Source: Teretinema sp942493045 | GTDB taxonomy: Bacteria > Spirochaetota > Spirochaetia > Treponematales > Treponemataceae | Assembly (NCBI GenBank): GCA_942493045.1 | Contig: OW818665.1 | Coordinates: 2,666,001 to 2,730,000, forward strand | Direction: 5' to 3' | DNA length: 64,000 bases | Shown: positions 43,777 through 53,800 of the stretch, piece after piece | Position numbering within the stretch: position 1 is the first letter of the stretch | Layout: every line of letters begins with the position of its first letter | Translations under genes and position numbers: made by a program | The notes under the pieces: generated by a model | Told to the model about the DNA's origin: nothing | The model's database searches: none | The model's input: only the letters and a program-made list of their open reading frames with translations

Positions 43777-44843
43777 CAGGGCCTGCCTTCCGTCAGCGCG
43801 ATCATGGTGTCGAGAGCCTTTTTGGCGTCCAGACGGTCGCCGGGCGCTACGGTAATGGTATTGAGCCGCTCGCCGCCGGCGATATGACGCTCCAGGGCGC
43901 GCAGTGTTGCCGCTAAGTTTAAAAGATTGATGCGGTCCATGTTCATGCAAAGCGAATGGCGCAGGTGAAAAATCTGTTTGTCCGGAAAGTTGGCTATCAT
44001 GCGGTCCACAAAGCGGGCTTCGGTACCGACGGCCCAGGACGACCCGGCCGGGGCGTCGCGCAGGATGCGGAACATTCCTTCGGTAGAACCGGCCTGGTCG
44101 GCAAGCGCGACCACCTCGGGACTGCATTCCGGATGCACTATCACCTTGATACCGCGGTGTTGTTCCCGGGCGGTATGGATATCGGCGGCCGTAAACACCT
44201 TGTGTACATGGCAGAAGCCGTCCCATAGGAACAGCCTGGCCTCGGAAAGCGGGCCAGCGCAATCCAGTTTGCCTTCTTTACGCACGGTGCAAATCTGGTT
44301 GTCCGGGATGGACAGGTCGCGGGCGGTGTTGTAGCCGAGGTTGTAATCCGGTAAAAAGAAAATCGCCTTGCCGTTATCCAGAAACCGCCGCATTAAAATA
44401 TGGGCGTTGCCGGAGGTACAGATAGCGCCGTCTTCCCGGCCGGTGAGGGCTTTCAGGTCGGCCCAGGAGTTCATATAGGTTAGTGGGATAACAGGCGCGC
44501 TGACGACGCCGCGCAGCCGGATAAGGGTGGCGGCTGCGGTTTCGGCGCTGATCATGTCGGCCATCGGGCAGCCGGCCTGATGATCGCTGAGCAGGACGCG
44601 CTGATCATCGTTACAGAGAATGGCGGCGCTCTCGGCCATGAAGCGTACGCCGCAGAGCACGATAAACTCGGCCGGCGAACGGGAGGCTTCCACGGCCAGC
44701 CGGTAGGAGTCGCCGGTAAGATCCGCGAGGGCAACGATTTCCGGCCGCTGATAATGGTGAGCGGCGATTACCAGGCGCTCGGCCAGTCGGCTTTTAATTT
44801 CCAGAATTTCGGCGGTCAGCGCCGCGTTTTCATCGCTATTCAT
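43776..44843 (-). CDS. nadA: Quinolinate synthase
   Basis: NadA condenses iminoaspartate with dihydroxyacetone phosphate to quinolinate using a [4Fe-4S] cluster. The 355-residue protein is of the long, B. subtilis-like type. The likely cluster ligands are C92 (AGCPMADM), C211 (WDGFCHVHKVF) and C299 (RHSLCMNM). Other blocks are AAHHYQRPE, VIVHPECSPEV and WAVGTEARFVDR. The start overlaps the nadC stop by 4 nt. Confidence 0.95.
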   Translation of the reverse strand: MNSDENAALTAEILEIKSRLAERLVIAAHHYQRPEIVALADLTGDSYRLAVEASRSPAEFIVLCGVRFMAESAAILCNDDQRVLLSDHQAGCPMADMISAETAAATLIRLRGVVSAPVIPLTYMNSWADLKALTGREDGAICTSGNAHILMRRFLDNGKAIFFLPDYNLGYNTARDLSIPDNQICTVRKEGKLDCAGPLSEARLFLWDGFCHVHKVFTAADIHTAREQHRGIKVIVHPECSPEVVALADQAGSTEGMFRILRDAPAGSSWAVGTEARFVDRMIANFPDKQIFHLRHSLCMNMDRINLLNLAATLRALERHIAGGERLNTITVAPGDRLDAKKALDTMIALTEGRP

Positions 44844-45679
44844 TCATTGGATTCCTGTTTAAGGGAGAAGTCGAAGACGCGCACGCTGTGGGTGAGCTCG
44901 CCGAAGGAGACAAAATCCACGCCCGTTTCCCCGAGGGATTTCAGCCGCTCCGCGGTCATGTTACCGGAGGCTTCGGTTTCGGCCTGGCCGCCGATAATGG
45001 CCACGGCCTCTTTCATGAGCTCATTGCTCATATTGTCCAGCATGATGCGCTCTACGCCGGCGTCCAGAGCCTGGCGGACTTCGGTAAGCGTGCGGGTTTC
45101 CACTTCGATTTTAAAGCGTCTGCCCCAGCGCGCTTGTACCCGGCGCACGGCTTCTGTTATTCCGCCGGCGGCGTCGACATGATTATCCTTGATCAGCACC
45201 ATGTCAAAAAGACCCATGCGGTGGTTTTGTCCGCCGCCGGTAGCGACGGCGTATTTCTGTAAAACGCGCAGGCCCGGGAGGGTTTTACGGGTATCCAGAA
45301 CTATGGGCTTGCCGCCGGAGATGGCTACAAATTCCGCGGTGCGGCTGGCCACGCCGGAAAGGTGCGAGATCAGATTCAGGGCGGTGCGCTCTCCGGTCAG
45401 AATGTCCAGCAGCCGGCCGCGTACCCTGGCGACGATATCGCCCTTGTGTACGCGCGCTCCGTCCTTGAAGTAGCATTCCACGCGGTTGGAGCGGTGCAGC
45501 GTCCGGAAAACGGCCGTAAAGGGTTCCAGGCCGCAGAGCACGCCGTCATCCTTGGCCAGCAGCACAAAAACGGCGCGCTGTTTTTTGGAAAAGATGGAGC
45601 GGCTGGTGACATCGCCGTTGGCGCCGAGGTCTTCGGCGAGGGCCCGGCGGACCAGGGGCATATACGCTTTTTTATCCAT
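44840..45679 (-). CDS. nadC: Nicotinate-nucleotide pyrophosphorylase
   Basis: NadC turns quinolinate and PRPP into nicotinate mononucleotide. Motifs: EDLGANGDVTS near the N-terminus, LNLISHLSGVASRT, DTRKTLPGLRVLQKYAVATGGGQNHRMGL, LIKDNHV and VEVET-like IEVETRTL. The ATG at 45679 gives 279 residues, the usual length, with GGAGAAAGAG upstream. The longer frame from 45811 overlaps ecfS and is rejected. ecfS ends 22 bp upstream. Confidence 0.95.
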   Translation of the reverse strand: MDKKAYMPLVRRALAEDLGANGDVTSRSIFSKKQRAVFVLLAKDDGVLCGLEPFTAVFRTLHRSNRVECYFKDGARVHKGDIVARVRGRLLDILTGERTALNLISHLSGVASRTAEFVAISGGKPIVLDTRKTLPGLRVLQKYAVATGGGQNHRMGLFDMVLIKDNHVDAAGGITEAVRRVQARWGRRFKIEVETRTLTEVRQALDAGVERIMLDNMSNELMKEAVAIIGGQAETEASGNMTAERLKSLGETGVDFVSFGELTHSVRVFDFSLKQESNE

Positions 45680-45701
45680 GATGGGTGCTCTTTCTCCGCT
45701 G

Positions 45702-46361
45702 TTAGTTTTCTTCAGACTCGGAAAGTCTGGATTTCTTTTTATTGCTGATGCCCATCCAGGCGGCGGCGACCAGGGTCGAGAAAAGGCCGGCGGCTCCGGC
45801 TTCGGGAACACCGTTGGCCAGGAAGGCTCCGCTGAGCGCGGCGATTACGGCGGAGTTGCCGACTACGCCGAGGGTGTCCCAGGTAATGGTGACGGCGTTG
45901 CCCAACTCATCGGTACCGGCGATACCGGCCTGGAAGGCGAAGTACATGGCGCCGAGCACCAGAGTGGTGTGTACCAGCGAGCCGATAATGGCCGATACGG
46001 TAACCGCGAAAATCTTGTTATGTTTTTTCAATAAATTGTAAATCAGCGCGGTTACCAGCGGGAATACGATGCGCGGCAGAACCGAAACCAGCGGATTCTG
46101 AAAGACCAGATCGAAGGGTCCGGTGGGATTGATATAGGCCTGCAGCAGGCTGAACAGACCAAAAATGGCGCCGATGCCGGAGCCGACCAGCGGGCCTTCC
46201 AGAACGGTGCCGATGATGGCCGGAATATGCATTACGGTGATGGAGACTCCGGAGAACCAGGGCCAAAAACCGAGCCGGGTAATCCCTAAAAAAACGGTCA
46301 AAGCGCCGAGTGCGCCGGTGATAACCAGTTTGCGGACATTGGAAACAGCTTGAATTTTCAT
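45702..46361 (-). CDS. ECF transporter S component, substrate probably an NAD precursor
   Basis: A 219-residue integral membrane protein with about six helices. The blocks SITVMHIPAIIGTVLEGPLVG, GAIFGLFSLLQA and NPLVSVLPRIVFPL match the PF12822-type S components that bind vitamins for ECF transporters. It starts at the ATG at 46361 after a GGAG site. It leads the nadC-A-B operon, so nicotinate or a related NAD precursor is the best substrate guess (inference). The energising module lies divergently at 47785-49989. Confidence 0.8.
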   Translation of the reverse strand: MKIQAVSNVRKLVITGALGALTVFLGITRLGFWPWFSGVSITVMHIPAIIGTVLEGPLVGSGIGAIFGLFSLLQAYINPTGPFDLVFQNPLVSVLPRIVFPLVTALIYNLLKKHNKIFAVTVSAIIGSLVHTTLVLGAMYFAFQAGIAGTDELGNAVTITWDTLGVVGNSAVIAALSGAFLANGVPEAGAAGLFSTLVAAAWMGISNKKKSRLSESEEN

Positions 46362-46389
46362 AATGACACTCCAAAAGCAAGGATGCGAC

Positions 46390-46418
46390 ATAATGAACCC
46401 AAATGTCATGAGCGTCAA
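46390..46418 (-). promoter_or_regulatory. Promoter of the ecfS-nadCAB operon
   Basis: On the minus strand TTGACG (46418-46413), a 17-nt spacer and CATTAT (46395-46390). The leader of about 25 nt contains GGAG, so this operon uses ordinary initiation. Confidence 0.55.
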
Positions 46419-46450
46419 GATTATAGGAGTAAATCAAAAAACAGGTTGTA

Positions 46451-46480
46451 TTGTGCAGTATCCGGCCAATTCGTTATACT
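46451..46480 (+). promoter_or_regulatory. Promoter of the DUF815-ECF-Nudix operon
   Basis: TTGTGC (46451-46456), an 18-nt spacer and TATACT (46475-46480). GGGAGG lies 6 nt before the GTG start at 46511. Confidence 0.5.
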
Positions 46481-46510
46481 TCATTGTAGACCGATTACCG
46501 GGAGGCTTAT

Positions 46511-47788
46511 GTGAAGCACAGCATTGTCGAGGCCACTGATTTGCTGAGACTTTTTTATTCACTTACCATTTTCCGCACTATCCGACAGGATACGGTATGC
46601 GCCGCTTTGGAAGCGGTTGGGGTAGAACTGGAGCGCGGCGCCGCAGACGCTGAGACCCGTCCCCGGCTTGAAGCCTTGAACCGCTGGAGCGCCTTTGTTC
46701 ATGCGCTTTCGCTGGTATCGGTGGACCTCGACTGGCGCAGTCATCTGGCCTCCCTGGTGCTGCTGAACGAGAATCCCTTAACGCTGGCCGCCGAGCGCGC
46801 CGGCATGGCCGGCGGACCGCCGGTTCCGGAACCGCTGCTTGCCTCCGCCGCTCGCGATCTGGAAGCCCTTTCCGGTTTGGCGGCTTTGCCGCTTTCTGAA
46901 ATCGCCTCGCGTTCCGGTTTTCCGGAAGTCCGTTTCGCGCTTTCCGCTTCCAGGGAAGCTGAGAATGCCGACCCCTCCGGACAGCTGGCCGCGCATCACA
47001 ATTGGCCGGCGCTGTTACCGGATTTGCTGACCCTGTGGGGCCGCGGCGCCGGTCTGCACGGGAAGTATTCCTCGTTTACCTGGGACAGCCGGGAACGTCA
47101 ATTCCGTCCGGTGACCCATCCTGATCCCATCTGCCTGGATGACCTTGGCGGTTATGAACTGCCGCGCTCGACCGTAATAGAAAATACCCGCCAGTTTCTG
47201 GACGGATTCCGGGCCAATAATATCATTCTGTACGGCGACCGCGGCACCGGAAAGTCGGCCACCGTCAAGGCCGTAGCCCGGAACTTCGCGCCCTGGGGCT
47301 TACGCATTATAGAAGTCAAGAAAGAAGATCTGGGCGATTACGCGCTGATCGTTTCCGCTCTGCGTGAGCGGGCCCTGCGCTATATCCTGTTTGTGGATGA
47401 CCTGTCCTTTACCCGCACCAACGAGGCCTATTACGCCCTGAAGGCCCTGCTGGAAGGCGGCATCGAAAGCCGGCCGGAGAACGTGATAATTTACGCCACT
47501 TCCAATCGGCGGCACATGGTCAAGGAAGGCGCTGATGAACTCAGCGGCGAGGCCTTGCAGGAGTTCCGCTCCCTGGCGGACCGCTTCGGCCTGCCGGTAA
47601 TATTCTCGGCTCCGGACAGCGAGGAGTATTTAGCCATCGTAAATCATATTGCCGGTCAGCGCGGCCTTAAATACGAGAGTCAGCAGTTGCGGGAAGAGGC
47701 TCTTAAATGGGAGCAGGGCTACAACGGTCGCTCTCCGCGTACCGCCCGCCAATTTGTGGACTGGTATGAAGGCCGTTCAAAGAAATGA
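46511..47788 (+). CDS. DUF815-type AAA ATPase
   Basis: A 425-residue P-loop protein beginning at GTG (46511) after GGGAGG. The N-terminal 200 residues are helical. The ATPase core has ILYGDRGTGKSATVKAV (Walker A), YILFVDDLSFTR (Walker B), IYATSNRRHMV (sensor 1), and an Arg-rich end GYNGRSPRTARQF. This matches the DUF815 AAA family, whose function is not established. The stop overlaps the ECF gene start (ATGA), so both are expressed together with the transporter module. Confidence 0.85.
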   Translation: MKHSIVEATDLLRLFYSLTIFRTIRQDTVCAALEAVGVELERGAADAETRPRLEALNRWSAFVHALSLVSVDLDWRSHLASLVLLNENPLTLAAERAGMAGGPPVPEPLLASAARDLEALSGLAALPLSEIASRSGFPEVRFALSASREAENADPSGQLAAHHNWPALLPDLLTLWGRGAGLHGKYSSFTWDSRERQFRPVTHPDPICLDDLGGYELPRSTVIENTRQFLDGFRANNIILYGDRGTGKSATVKAVARNFAPWGLRIIEVKKEDLGDYALIVSALRERALRYILFVDDLSFTRTNEAYYALKALLEGGIESRPENVIIYATSNRRHMVKEGADELSGEALQEFRSLADRFGLPVIFSAPDSEEYLAIVNHIAGQRGLKYESQQLREEALKWEQGYNGRSPRTARQFVDWYEGRSKK

Positions 47789-49989
47789 ATGAATTGCTGA
47801 AAGTCGAAAACCTCCTGTACCGCTATCCGCACGCGGATAGTCCGGCTTTGCGGAATATCAGTTTCAGTGTTGCCCCGGGAACGTATCTGGCGGTGCTTGG
47901 CGCCAATGGATCCGGAAAGAGTACCTTGGCCCGCTGTATCGCGGGACTGACCGTGCCGGAGGCCGGCAGCGTCAGTTTTAATATTGGATCGGAGAAAGTG
48001 CCGTCCGCCCTGGTATTTCAGTCCCCCGGAGATCAGCTGATCGCCGAGACGGTGGAACTCGATATTGCCTTCGGCCCGGAAAACCTCGGGCTGACCGACA
48101 ACCTGATGCGCGACCGGGTGGAGTCGGCTTTGCGCGTTTTTGAGATGTCCGAAATTCGCGACGGGCAGACCGACGCGCTTTCTTCCGGACAAAAACAGAA
48201 ACTGGCTCTGGCCGGAATTTACGCGCTTTCCCCGGCCCTGTTGATGCTGGATGAGGCGACATCGATGCTCGCTCCCCGGGCCCGCGAAAGCGTACTGGAT
48301 TTTCTGGACCGTCATCATCGGGACGGTTTTTCCATTCTGCATATTACCCACGATCTCGACGAAGCGGCCCGCGCTTCCCGGGTGCTGGTTCTGGACAGGG
48401 GTGAGCTCGTTTTTGACGGCACCAGTTCGGAGCTGCGCTCTCTTCCGGTCTGCACCCTGGTAGCCTGGGGCTTGCACGCCGGAGAGGAAGACCGGGTGTT
48501 TGCCGGGAGAGGTAGCGCTGACCGTTCCTCTGCCACTTCCGCCGATACTTCCCCCGCTGTTTCCCTGGACAGCGTATTCAGCTGCCGCGATGCCGGCTGC
48601 GGTCCGCTGCGCGATTTTTCCTTGATGGTGAAACCGGGTTCGGTAGTAGCGGTGACCGGTGAGTCCGGTTCCGGCAAAACCACATTGATGGAACTGCTTT
48701 CCGGTTTGCGTCTGCCGGAGTCCGGAACTGTCACAATCGATCCCTCTGCCGTGTCAGCCCTGGCGGTGCAGGAAAGTGAAGCGTCGCTGTTCGCCGAATT
48801 TGTGGCAGATGACGTGGCCTTCGGGCCGATGAACGCCGGTCTTTCAGGAAGGGCTCTGGTGGAGCGGGTTTCCGCGGCGATGAATCTGGTGGGCTTGCCC
48901 TACGCGCAGTTCCGCGACCGGCGCACTTTTACCCTTTCCGGCGGAGAACGCCGTAAAGCCGCTCTGGCCGGAATTCTGGCTATGGACAGCGCGGTAGTAC
49001 TGCTGGATGAGCCGTCCTCGGCCCTTGATGTCCGTAGCCGCGCGCATTTGAGCGGGATAATTCAATCCCTGCGCGAAGCCGGAAAAACGGTGGTGTTTAC
49101 CACCAACCGCGAAACCGAAACGCTGATTGCCGACCAGGTGGTGCGCTTGCCGCTTCCGGACGGCAGGCCGGTGGAGCGGAAAGCGGCAAAGGCCCAGACT
49201 GCCGATCAAAAGACTCTCGCCAAGCTGCGCCGGGGTACGGAAAATCTTACACGCTCTACCGGGACGATACTACACCGGCTTTCGCCGCTGTCGCGCTACA
49301 TCGTCACCATCTGCTGTTTGGCGGCGGCCCTGTCTCTGCGCGGCCCGCTGTTTCTGGGAGGCCTCATTCTCATAGAATTGGCTCTGGCCGCGGCGGTGCG
49401 ATACCCGATGCGCCGGCTGCTGGTTTCTTTTCTGCGTATCCTGCCCTGGTTTATTTTTCTCGGCTTAATTCAATATTTTATTTTTCCGGCGGCGCCACAT
49501 ATACTGTACTTTATTGCCCGCTTCGCCGCGCTGCTGATTCCGCTTTCCATATTTACCAGCGTGACGCCGCGTACGGCGGTGATGCACGGCATGGAGGATT
49601 TGCTTTCTCCCTTACGGATACTGCGCGTTCCGGTTCGTGATGTTTCGCTTTTGGTAGCAGTGGTGTTCCGGTTTATCGCCCTGCTGTATGAGGAGGCGCT
49701 GCGCATCGTTACCGCCAGGATAATCCGGGGCGCGACGCGCGCAGGACGGGCCAGAGGATTGGGGCGAATACGCGAAGCGGCCTCGCTGTTTGTGCCGCTG
49801 GTACTGCGCACGCTGCTGCGCGCGGAGCGTCTGTCTCAGGCCATTACCGCCCGCTATTACGGGGCCGCCGCGCACAGCCGTTACGCTGAGCAGAAAAACA
49901 GTCCGCTTGGAACGGTGGTTACCATAGGGATTGTCCTGGCGACTGCCGCTCTGATTTGGCTGTCACATCAGTATTATTGGAGTTTTTGA
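47785..49989 (+). CDS. Fused ECF energising module (ATPase-ATPase-EcfT in one chain)
   Basis: A 734-residue protein combining three normally separate ECF subunits. ATPase 1 (about 5-230): GANGSGKST (K45), LSSGQKQKLAL, LLMLDEATSML. ATPase 2 (about 265-460): TGESGSGKTT (K298), LSGGERRKAAL, VVLLDEPSSALD. The C-terminal EcfT part (about 490-734) has membrane helices (IVTICCLAAALSL; LLVSFLRILPWFIFLGLI) and coupling helices with RARGLGRI and AITARYYG. Both P-loops and both Walker B Glu residues look intact. It should energise an S component, plausibly the one at 45702-46361. The length leaves no sign of frameshift; the fusion looks genuine. Confidence 0.88.
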   Translation: MNELLKVENLLYRYPHADSPALRNISFSVAPGTYLAVLGANGSGKSTLARCIAGLTVPEAGSVSFNIGSEKVPSALVFQSPGDQLIAETVELDIAFGPENLGLTDNLMRDRVESALRVFEMSEIRDGQTDALSSGQKQKLALAGIYALSPALLMLDEATSMLAPRARESVLDFLDRHHRDGFSILHITHDLDEAARASRVLVLDRGELVFDGTSSELRSLPVCTLVAWGLHAGEEDRVFAGRGSADRSSATSADTSPAVSLDSVFSCRDAGCGPLRDFSLMVKPGSVVAVTGESGSGKTTLMELLSGLRLPESGTVTIDPSAVSALAVQESEASLFAEFVADDVAFGPMNAGLSGRALVERVSAAMNLVGLPYAQFRDRRTFTLSGGERRKAALAGILAMDSAVVLLDEPSSALDVRSRAHLSGIIQSLREAGKTVVFTTNRETETLIADQVVRLPLPDGRPVERKAAKAQTADQKTLAKLRRGTENLTRSTGTILHRLSPLSRYIVTICCLAAALSLRGPLFLGGLILIELALAAAVRYPMRRLLVSFLRILPWFIFLGLIQYFIFPAAPHILYFIARFAALLIPLSIFTSVTPRTAVMHGMEDLLSPLRILRVPVRDVSLLVAVVFRFIALLYEEALRIVTARIIRGATRAGRARGLGRIREAASLFVPLVLRTLLRAERLSQAITARYYGAAAHSRYAEQKNSPLGTVVTIGIVLATAALIWLSHQYYWSF

Positions 49990-50538
49990 ATGAGCGCCGA
50001 TTTATTTGAACAGGCCGTTTTTTGTCCGCGCTGCGGTGAGCGGGTCCTTGAGTATTTAGAAGGCAAGTACTGGCAGTGTCCATCCTGCGCTTTCACCTAC
50101 TATCATAACGTCGCGGCCTCAGCCAGCGTGATCCTGGAAATTAACGGCGCCGTTTTGATGGTGGTGCGCGGTCGTGATCCCGGAAAGGGACAGCTGAGCC
50201 TTCCCGGCGGCTTTGTCGATCCTTTAGAAAGGGCCGAGGATGCCGCGCGGCGTGAGTGCCGTGAGGAAATTAATATCGATCCGGGGAAGGTTCGTTTTGT
50301 GGGCAGTTGGCCGAATGTGTACCGCTACCGGGAGATAACTTATTATACCTGTGATCTGGTGTTTGCCGCGAGCCTCTCCGGCCCGCTCGCCGACTATCGC
50401 CCGGATGGAAACGAAAACACAGGAATAATTCTGCTTCCCCTGGCGGATATAGAAACCGCGCCGATTGCCTTTCCATCGATTCGCGAGGCGCTGCTGGCCT
50501 ACCGGGACGCTTCCCGGCAGGCCGATCAGGGCCTGTAG
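49990..50538 (+). CDS. Nudix hydrolase with N-terminal zinc ribbon
   Basis: A 182-residue protein. A zinc ribbon (FCPRCGERV and WQCPSCAFTYY, residues about 11-38) precedes a Nudix box GFVDPLERAEDAARRECREE (about 76-95) with REcrEE intact. It lacks the SQPWPFP motif of NudC NADH pyrophosphatase and its long N-terminus. Its start directly abuts the ECF gene stop. Given the NAD genes nearby, a nucleotide-diphosphate substrate such as ADP-ribose or NADH is plausible but unproven. Confidence 0.85.
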   Translation: MSADLFEQAVFCPRCGERVLEYLEGKYWQCPSCAFTYYHNVAASASVILEINGAVLMVVRGRDPGKGQLSLPGGFVDPLERAEDAARRECREEINIDPGKVRFVGSWPNVYRYREITYYTCDLVFAASLSGPLADYRPDGNENTGIILLPLADIETAPIAFPSIREALLAYRDASRQADQGL

Positions 50539-50557
50539 GCTACGGAGCGGGCTGCAG

Positions 50558-50833
50558 TTACAGGCAGAATGCCGCCAAGCCCTCGTCGGGGAAGCGCTTC
50601 TGTAAAACGGCGATGGCCGCCATGATCTCCGAGGCCGGTCCGTCTTCCGGACAATAAATGATCATCAGGGCGTTGGTGCCCGGCCAGATGGCGTCCCCCA
50701 TTTTCGGCGTGGAGTATCCCCGGCCGCGTACTCCCGGAATGATGGTATGAAAAAGCGCCGCCGGGATATTCTGCAGGGCCGACAGGATATCTTCCTGGAT
50801 AGCCTCGCTGTAGATTAGTTCAATTCGTTTCAT
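50558..50833 (-). CDS. PII-like small protein linked to the RND pump
   Basis: A 91-residue protein with a ferredoxin-like PII fold pattern: MKRIELIYSEAIQEDILSAL, then TIIPGVRGRGYSTPKMGDA, then ALMIIYCPEDGP. The region where GlnB carries its uridylylated Tyr loop is short, so the usual nitrogen-signalling site is absent. PII-like proteins encoded with metal-type RND pumps are a recognised group (PII-NG). Here it is the last gene of the efflux operon, its ATG overlapping the pump stop by 4 nt. A role in sensing nucleotide, metal or pump state is inferred. Confidence 0.72.
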   Translation of the reverse strand: MKRIELIYSEAIQEDILSALQNIPAALFHTIIPGVRGRGYSTPKMGDAIWPGTNALMIIYCPEDGPASEIMAAIAVLQKRFPDEGLAAFCL

Positions 50834-53800
50834 ATGCGTACCCCCATCGCGGCGGCTCTGGCCGCCTTTTTCTCGGCGCGTTTTTCACGGTAGCGGTTAA
50901 AGATAAAGTACAGTACCGGCATCAGGAACAACGTCATCAGCGTGCCGAAGGAAAGCCCGCCCAGCACGGTTTGTCCGATCGGCTGTACCATTTCCGAGCC
51001 TTCGCCGGGGAAGAAGGCCATCGGTACCAGGCCCAGAACGGTGGTCAGCGTAGTCATCAAAATCGGGCGCAAGCGGCTGCGGGCGGCTTCGACGCAGGCT
51101 TCGGTCAGCGAAAGGCCGCGTCTGCGCAGCAGGTTGGTATAGTCCACCAGTACGATACCGTTGTTTACGATAATACCGACAAGGATCAACAGACCGACGG
51201 CTGTCATTACGTTCAGCGGATTTCCGGTCAGGCCGAACACCAGCACGATGCCGACGACGGTCAGTGGCAATGTAAAGAGCACAATGAAGGGATCAAGCAG
51301 TGATTCAAACTGGCTGGCCATTACGCCGAATACCAGAATGGCGGCCATCAGAATGATGATCGCGAACTGCCTGAGGGCCTTCATCAGTTCCTCGTAGTCT
51401 CCGCCGAATTCGATACGCACATCCTCATCCTTGGGGATGCCGGATTGGATCAATTTTTCCACAGCCTTTTGAATGGTAGTAATCGGAACTCCGGGTTGGG
51501 CGCCGGCGTTGACCGTTATGATGCGGCTCTGATCCTGTCGGCTGATGCTGATGGGCGAGAGGCCTTCCTCGTAGCGGGCAAAGCTGGAAACCGGAATGCG
51601 CGCGCCCTGGCTGTTGGTCACGAAGATCAGTTCCAAATCGGTGAGCCGGGTTTTGTCCTCCGGCGCGAGCATCAGCTGGATATCGGTTTCGGTGCCGCCC
51701 TGACGGTAGCGGGTAGCGGTAACTCCGGCGATACTGGCCCGGATTTCCTGGCCCACAGCGTAAATATTCAAACCCAGATTATAGAGCCGTTCGCGGTCGA
51801 TGATGATGTTGACCTGCGGCAGTCCGTCTTTCAGGTCGATCTGCGGTTCGGTAACCATGTCCGCGGCCTTGGATTCCAGCAGTTCCTTGATGGCCTGGGC
51901 CGTGGAGCGGGCTTTGGCCATGTCTTCGGACTTCACGCTGATCATGACCGCTGATCCGCCGCCGCCGATGTTCATTCCGTTGCCGCCGCCGAAGCTCAAA
52001 GAGGCTCCGGGGAAATCGTCAAAATGCGAACGCAGCTTCTGCTTGATCTGTTCTTCGGAATCTACGCGATCCTTAAGCGGCGGAAGTGAAATGGTAAGAT
52101 TGCCGCTATAAGAGGAGCTGGCGCCAAGTCCGTAATTACCGCTGGTGCCGACCAGCACGGTTACGTTCTTGTAGCCTTTTACCTCGCGGTACACTGTCTG
52201 TTCCAGCTGCTGCAGTACCGCTTCCGTTACTTCCAGCTTGGTACCCACCGGCATGTCCAGAGAAACCACGACGGAGTCTGAAGCGGATTCTGGCATGTAC
52301 ACAAAACCTACCACCGGTATCATGATCAGGCTGGTAATGAAGAGCACCACGACTGTCAGTATGGTGATGAATTTGTGCTTCAGCGATTTGCTGACCAGCG
52401 CGGCGTAGCCGTCATCAAGGTTTTTAAAGAAAACACCGAGACTCTTATCCATTTTTTGGAAGATTCCGTTCTTTGGTTCCGGAGGCGTAATACCCCGCTC
52501 CAGCAGAGCCAGCTTTTCCAGTTCTTTTTCGCGCTTGCTGCCGATTTTTAAGTATTTGCTGGTCAGCACCGGGACCAGCACCAGGGCAACCACCAGGGAG
52601 CAGAGCAGCGAGATGACAACGGTGAAGGCCAGTCCCTGGAAAATCTCGCCGATGATGCCGAGTTCGCGGCGGTACATCAGCAGGGGCAGGAATACGCAGA
52701 TGGTGGTCAGCGTGGAAGCCGTGATAGCCATCGTCATTTCTTGCGAGCCCAGGACTGAGGCGGTAATTGCTTTGGCGCCTTTTTCACGGTAGGTATAAAT
52801 GTTTTCCAGAATAACGATTGAGTTGTCCACCAGCATACCGACGCCGAGGGCCAGACCGGCCAGTGTCATGATGTTAAGGGTCATGCCGCTGAAGAACATG
52901 ATACCGAGGGTGATGATCAGCGAGATCGGAATAGTCAGGCCGATAATCACGGTGCTGCGGAAACTGCGCAAAAAGATAAACAGCACGATAACGGCCAGCA
53001 GGGCACCCTGAATGGCAGAGGAGGAAACCTTGTCTACGGAACGCTGGATGATGTCCGTCGTGTTGTTGGTTTCGATTATCTTAATGTCGGAGGGCGCGTC
53101 CTTGATAATCTCGGCCATTTTGGCCTGTACGGCGCGGGCGGTCTGTACGGAGTTCTTGCCGCTTTGCTTTTGGATGGAAAGCTCGATACTCGGAACGCCG
53201 TTCAGATAGTAGACCGAGGACTGAGCCTTAAAACCTTCGTAAACGTCGGCGATATCGCGCAAGCGTACGGTGGCCATCGTGGCCGGATTGCCGGCCGCGG
53301 CGCTCATCGGTGAGCCGGCCATCTTGTAGGAGATTACGGTATTCTTGATATCCTCGATCGAGGCGTATTCACCGACGGTACTGATGGTATAGTTGAGGTC
53401 TTCCTCGGTGATGGTGCCGCCGGCTATCTGCATATTCTGCGCGCCCATCATCTGCGAGATCTGTGTGATTGTCAGATTATAAGCCTGCAGCCGGTCCCGG
53501 GGAATCTCTACGATTACGGCTTTCTCGCGGCCGCCAGAAACATAGGCCGTGGCCACGCCGTCAATCTGTTCCAGCTTGGGAATGATGTCCTCGGCGTACT
53601 TGCGCAGTTCCTCGGCCGAGCGGTTGCCGCTGATGGCGAAGAACATGATCGGTATCATGTTCGGATCCATCTTGTAGATCATCGGCGTGGAAGCGTCCTC
53701 CGGAAGCATGCCCTTGATATAGTCCAGCTTGCCGCGGATGTCGTTCATGGCCTCGCCGAGATCGCTGCCGAAGGTCAGCTGAATAAAAACCAAACTCTGG

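Noticed and set aside
43777..44262. N-terminal extension of nadB
   Set aside because: It runs inside nadA; the FAD motif begins right after the ATG at 43776.
50531..50565. Inverted repeat GCCTGTA/TACAGGC between the Nudix and PII-like genes
   Set aside because: The 7-bp arms are far apart and no T run follows, so a terminator call is weak.
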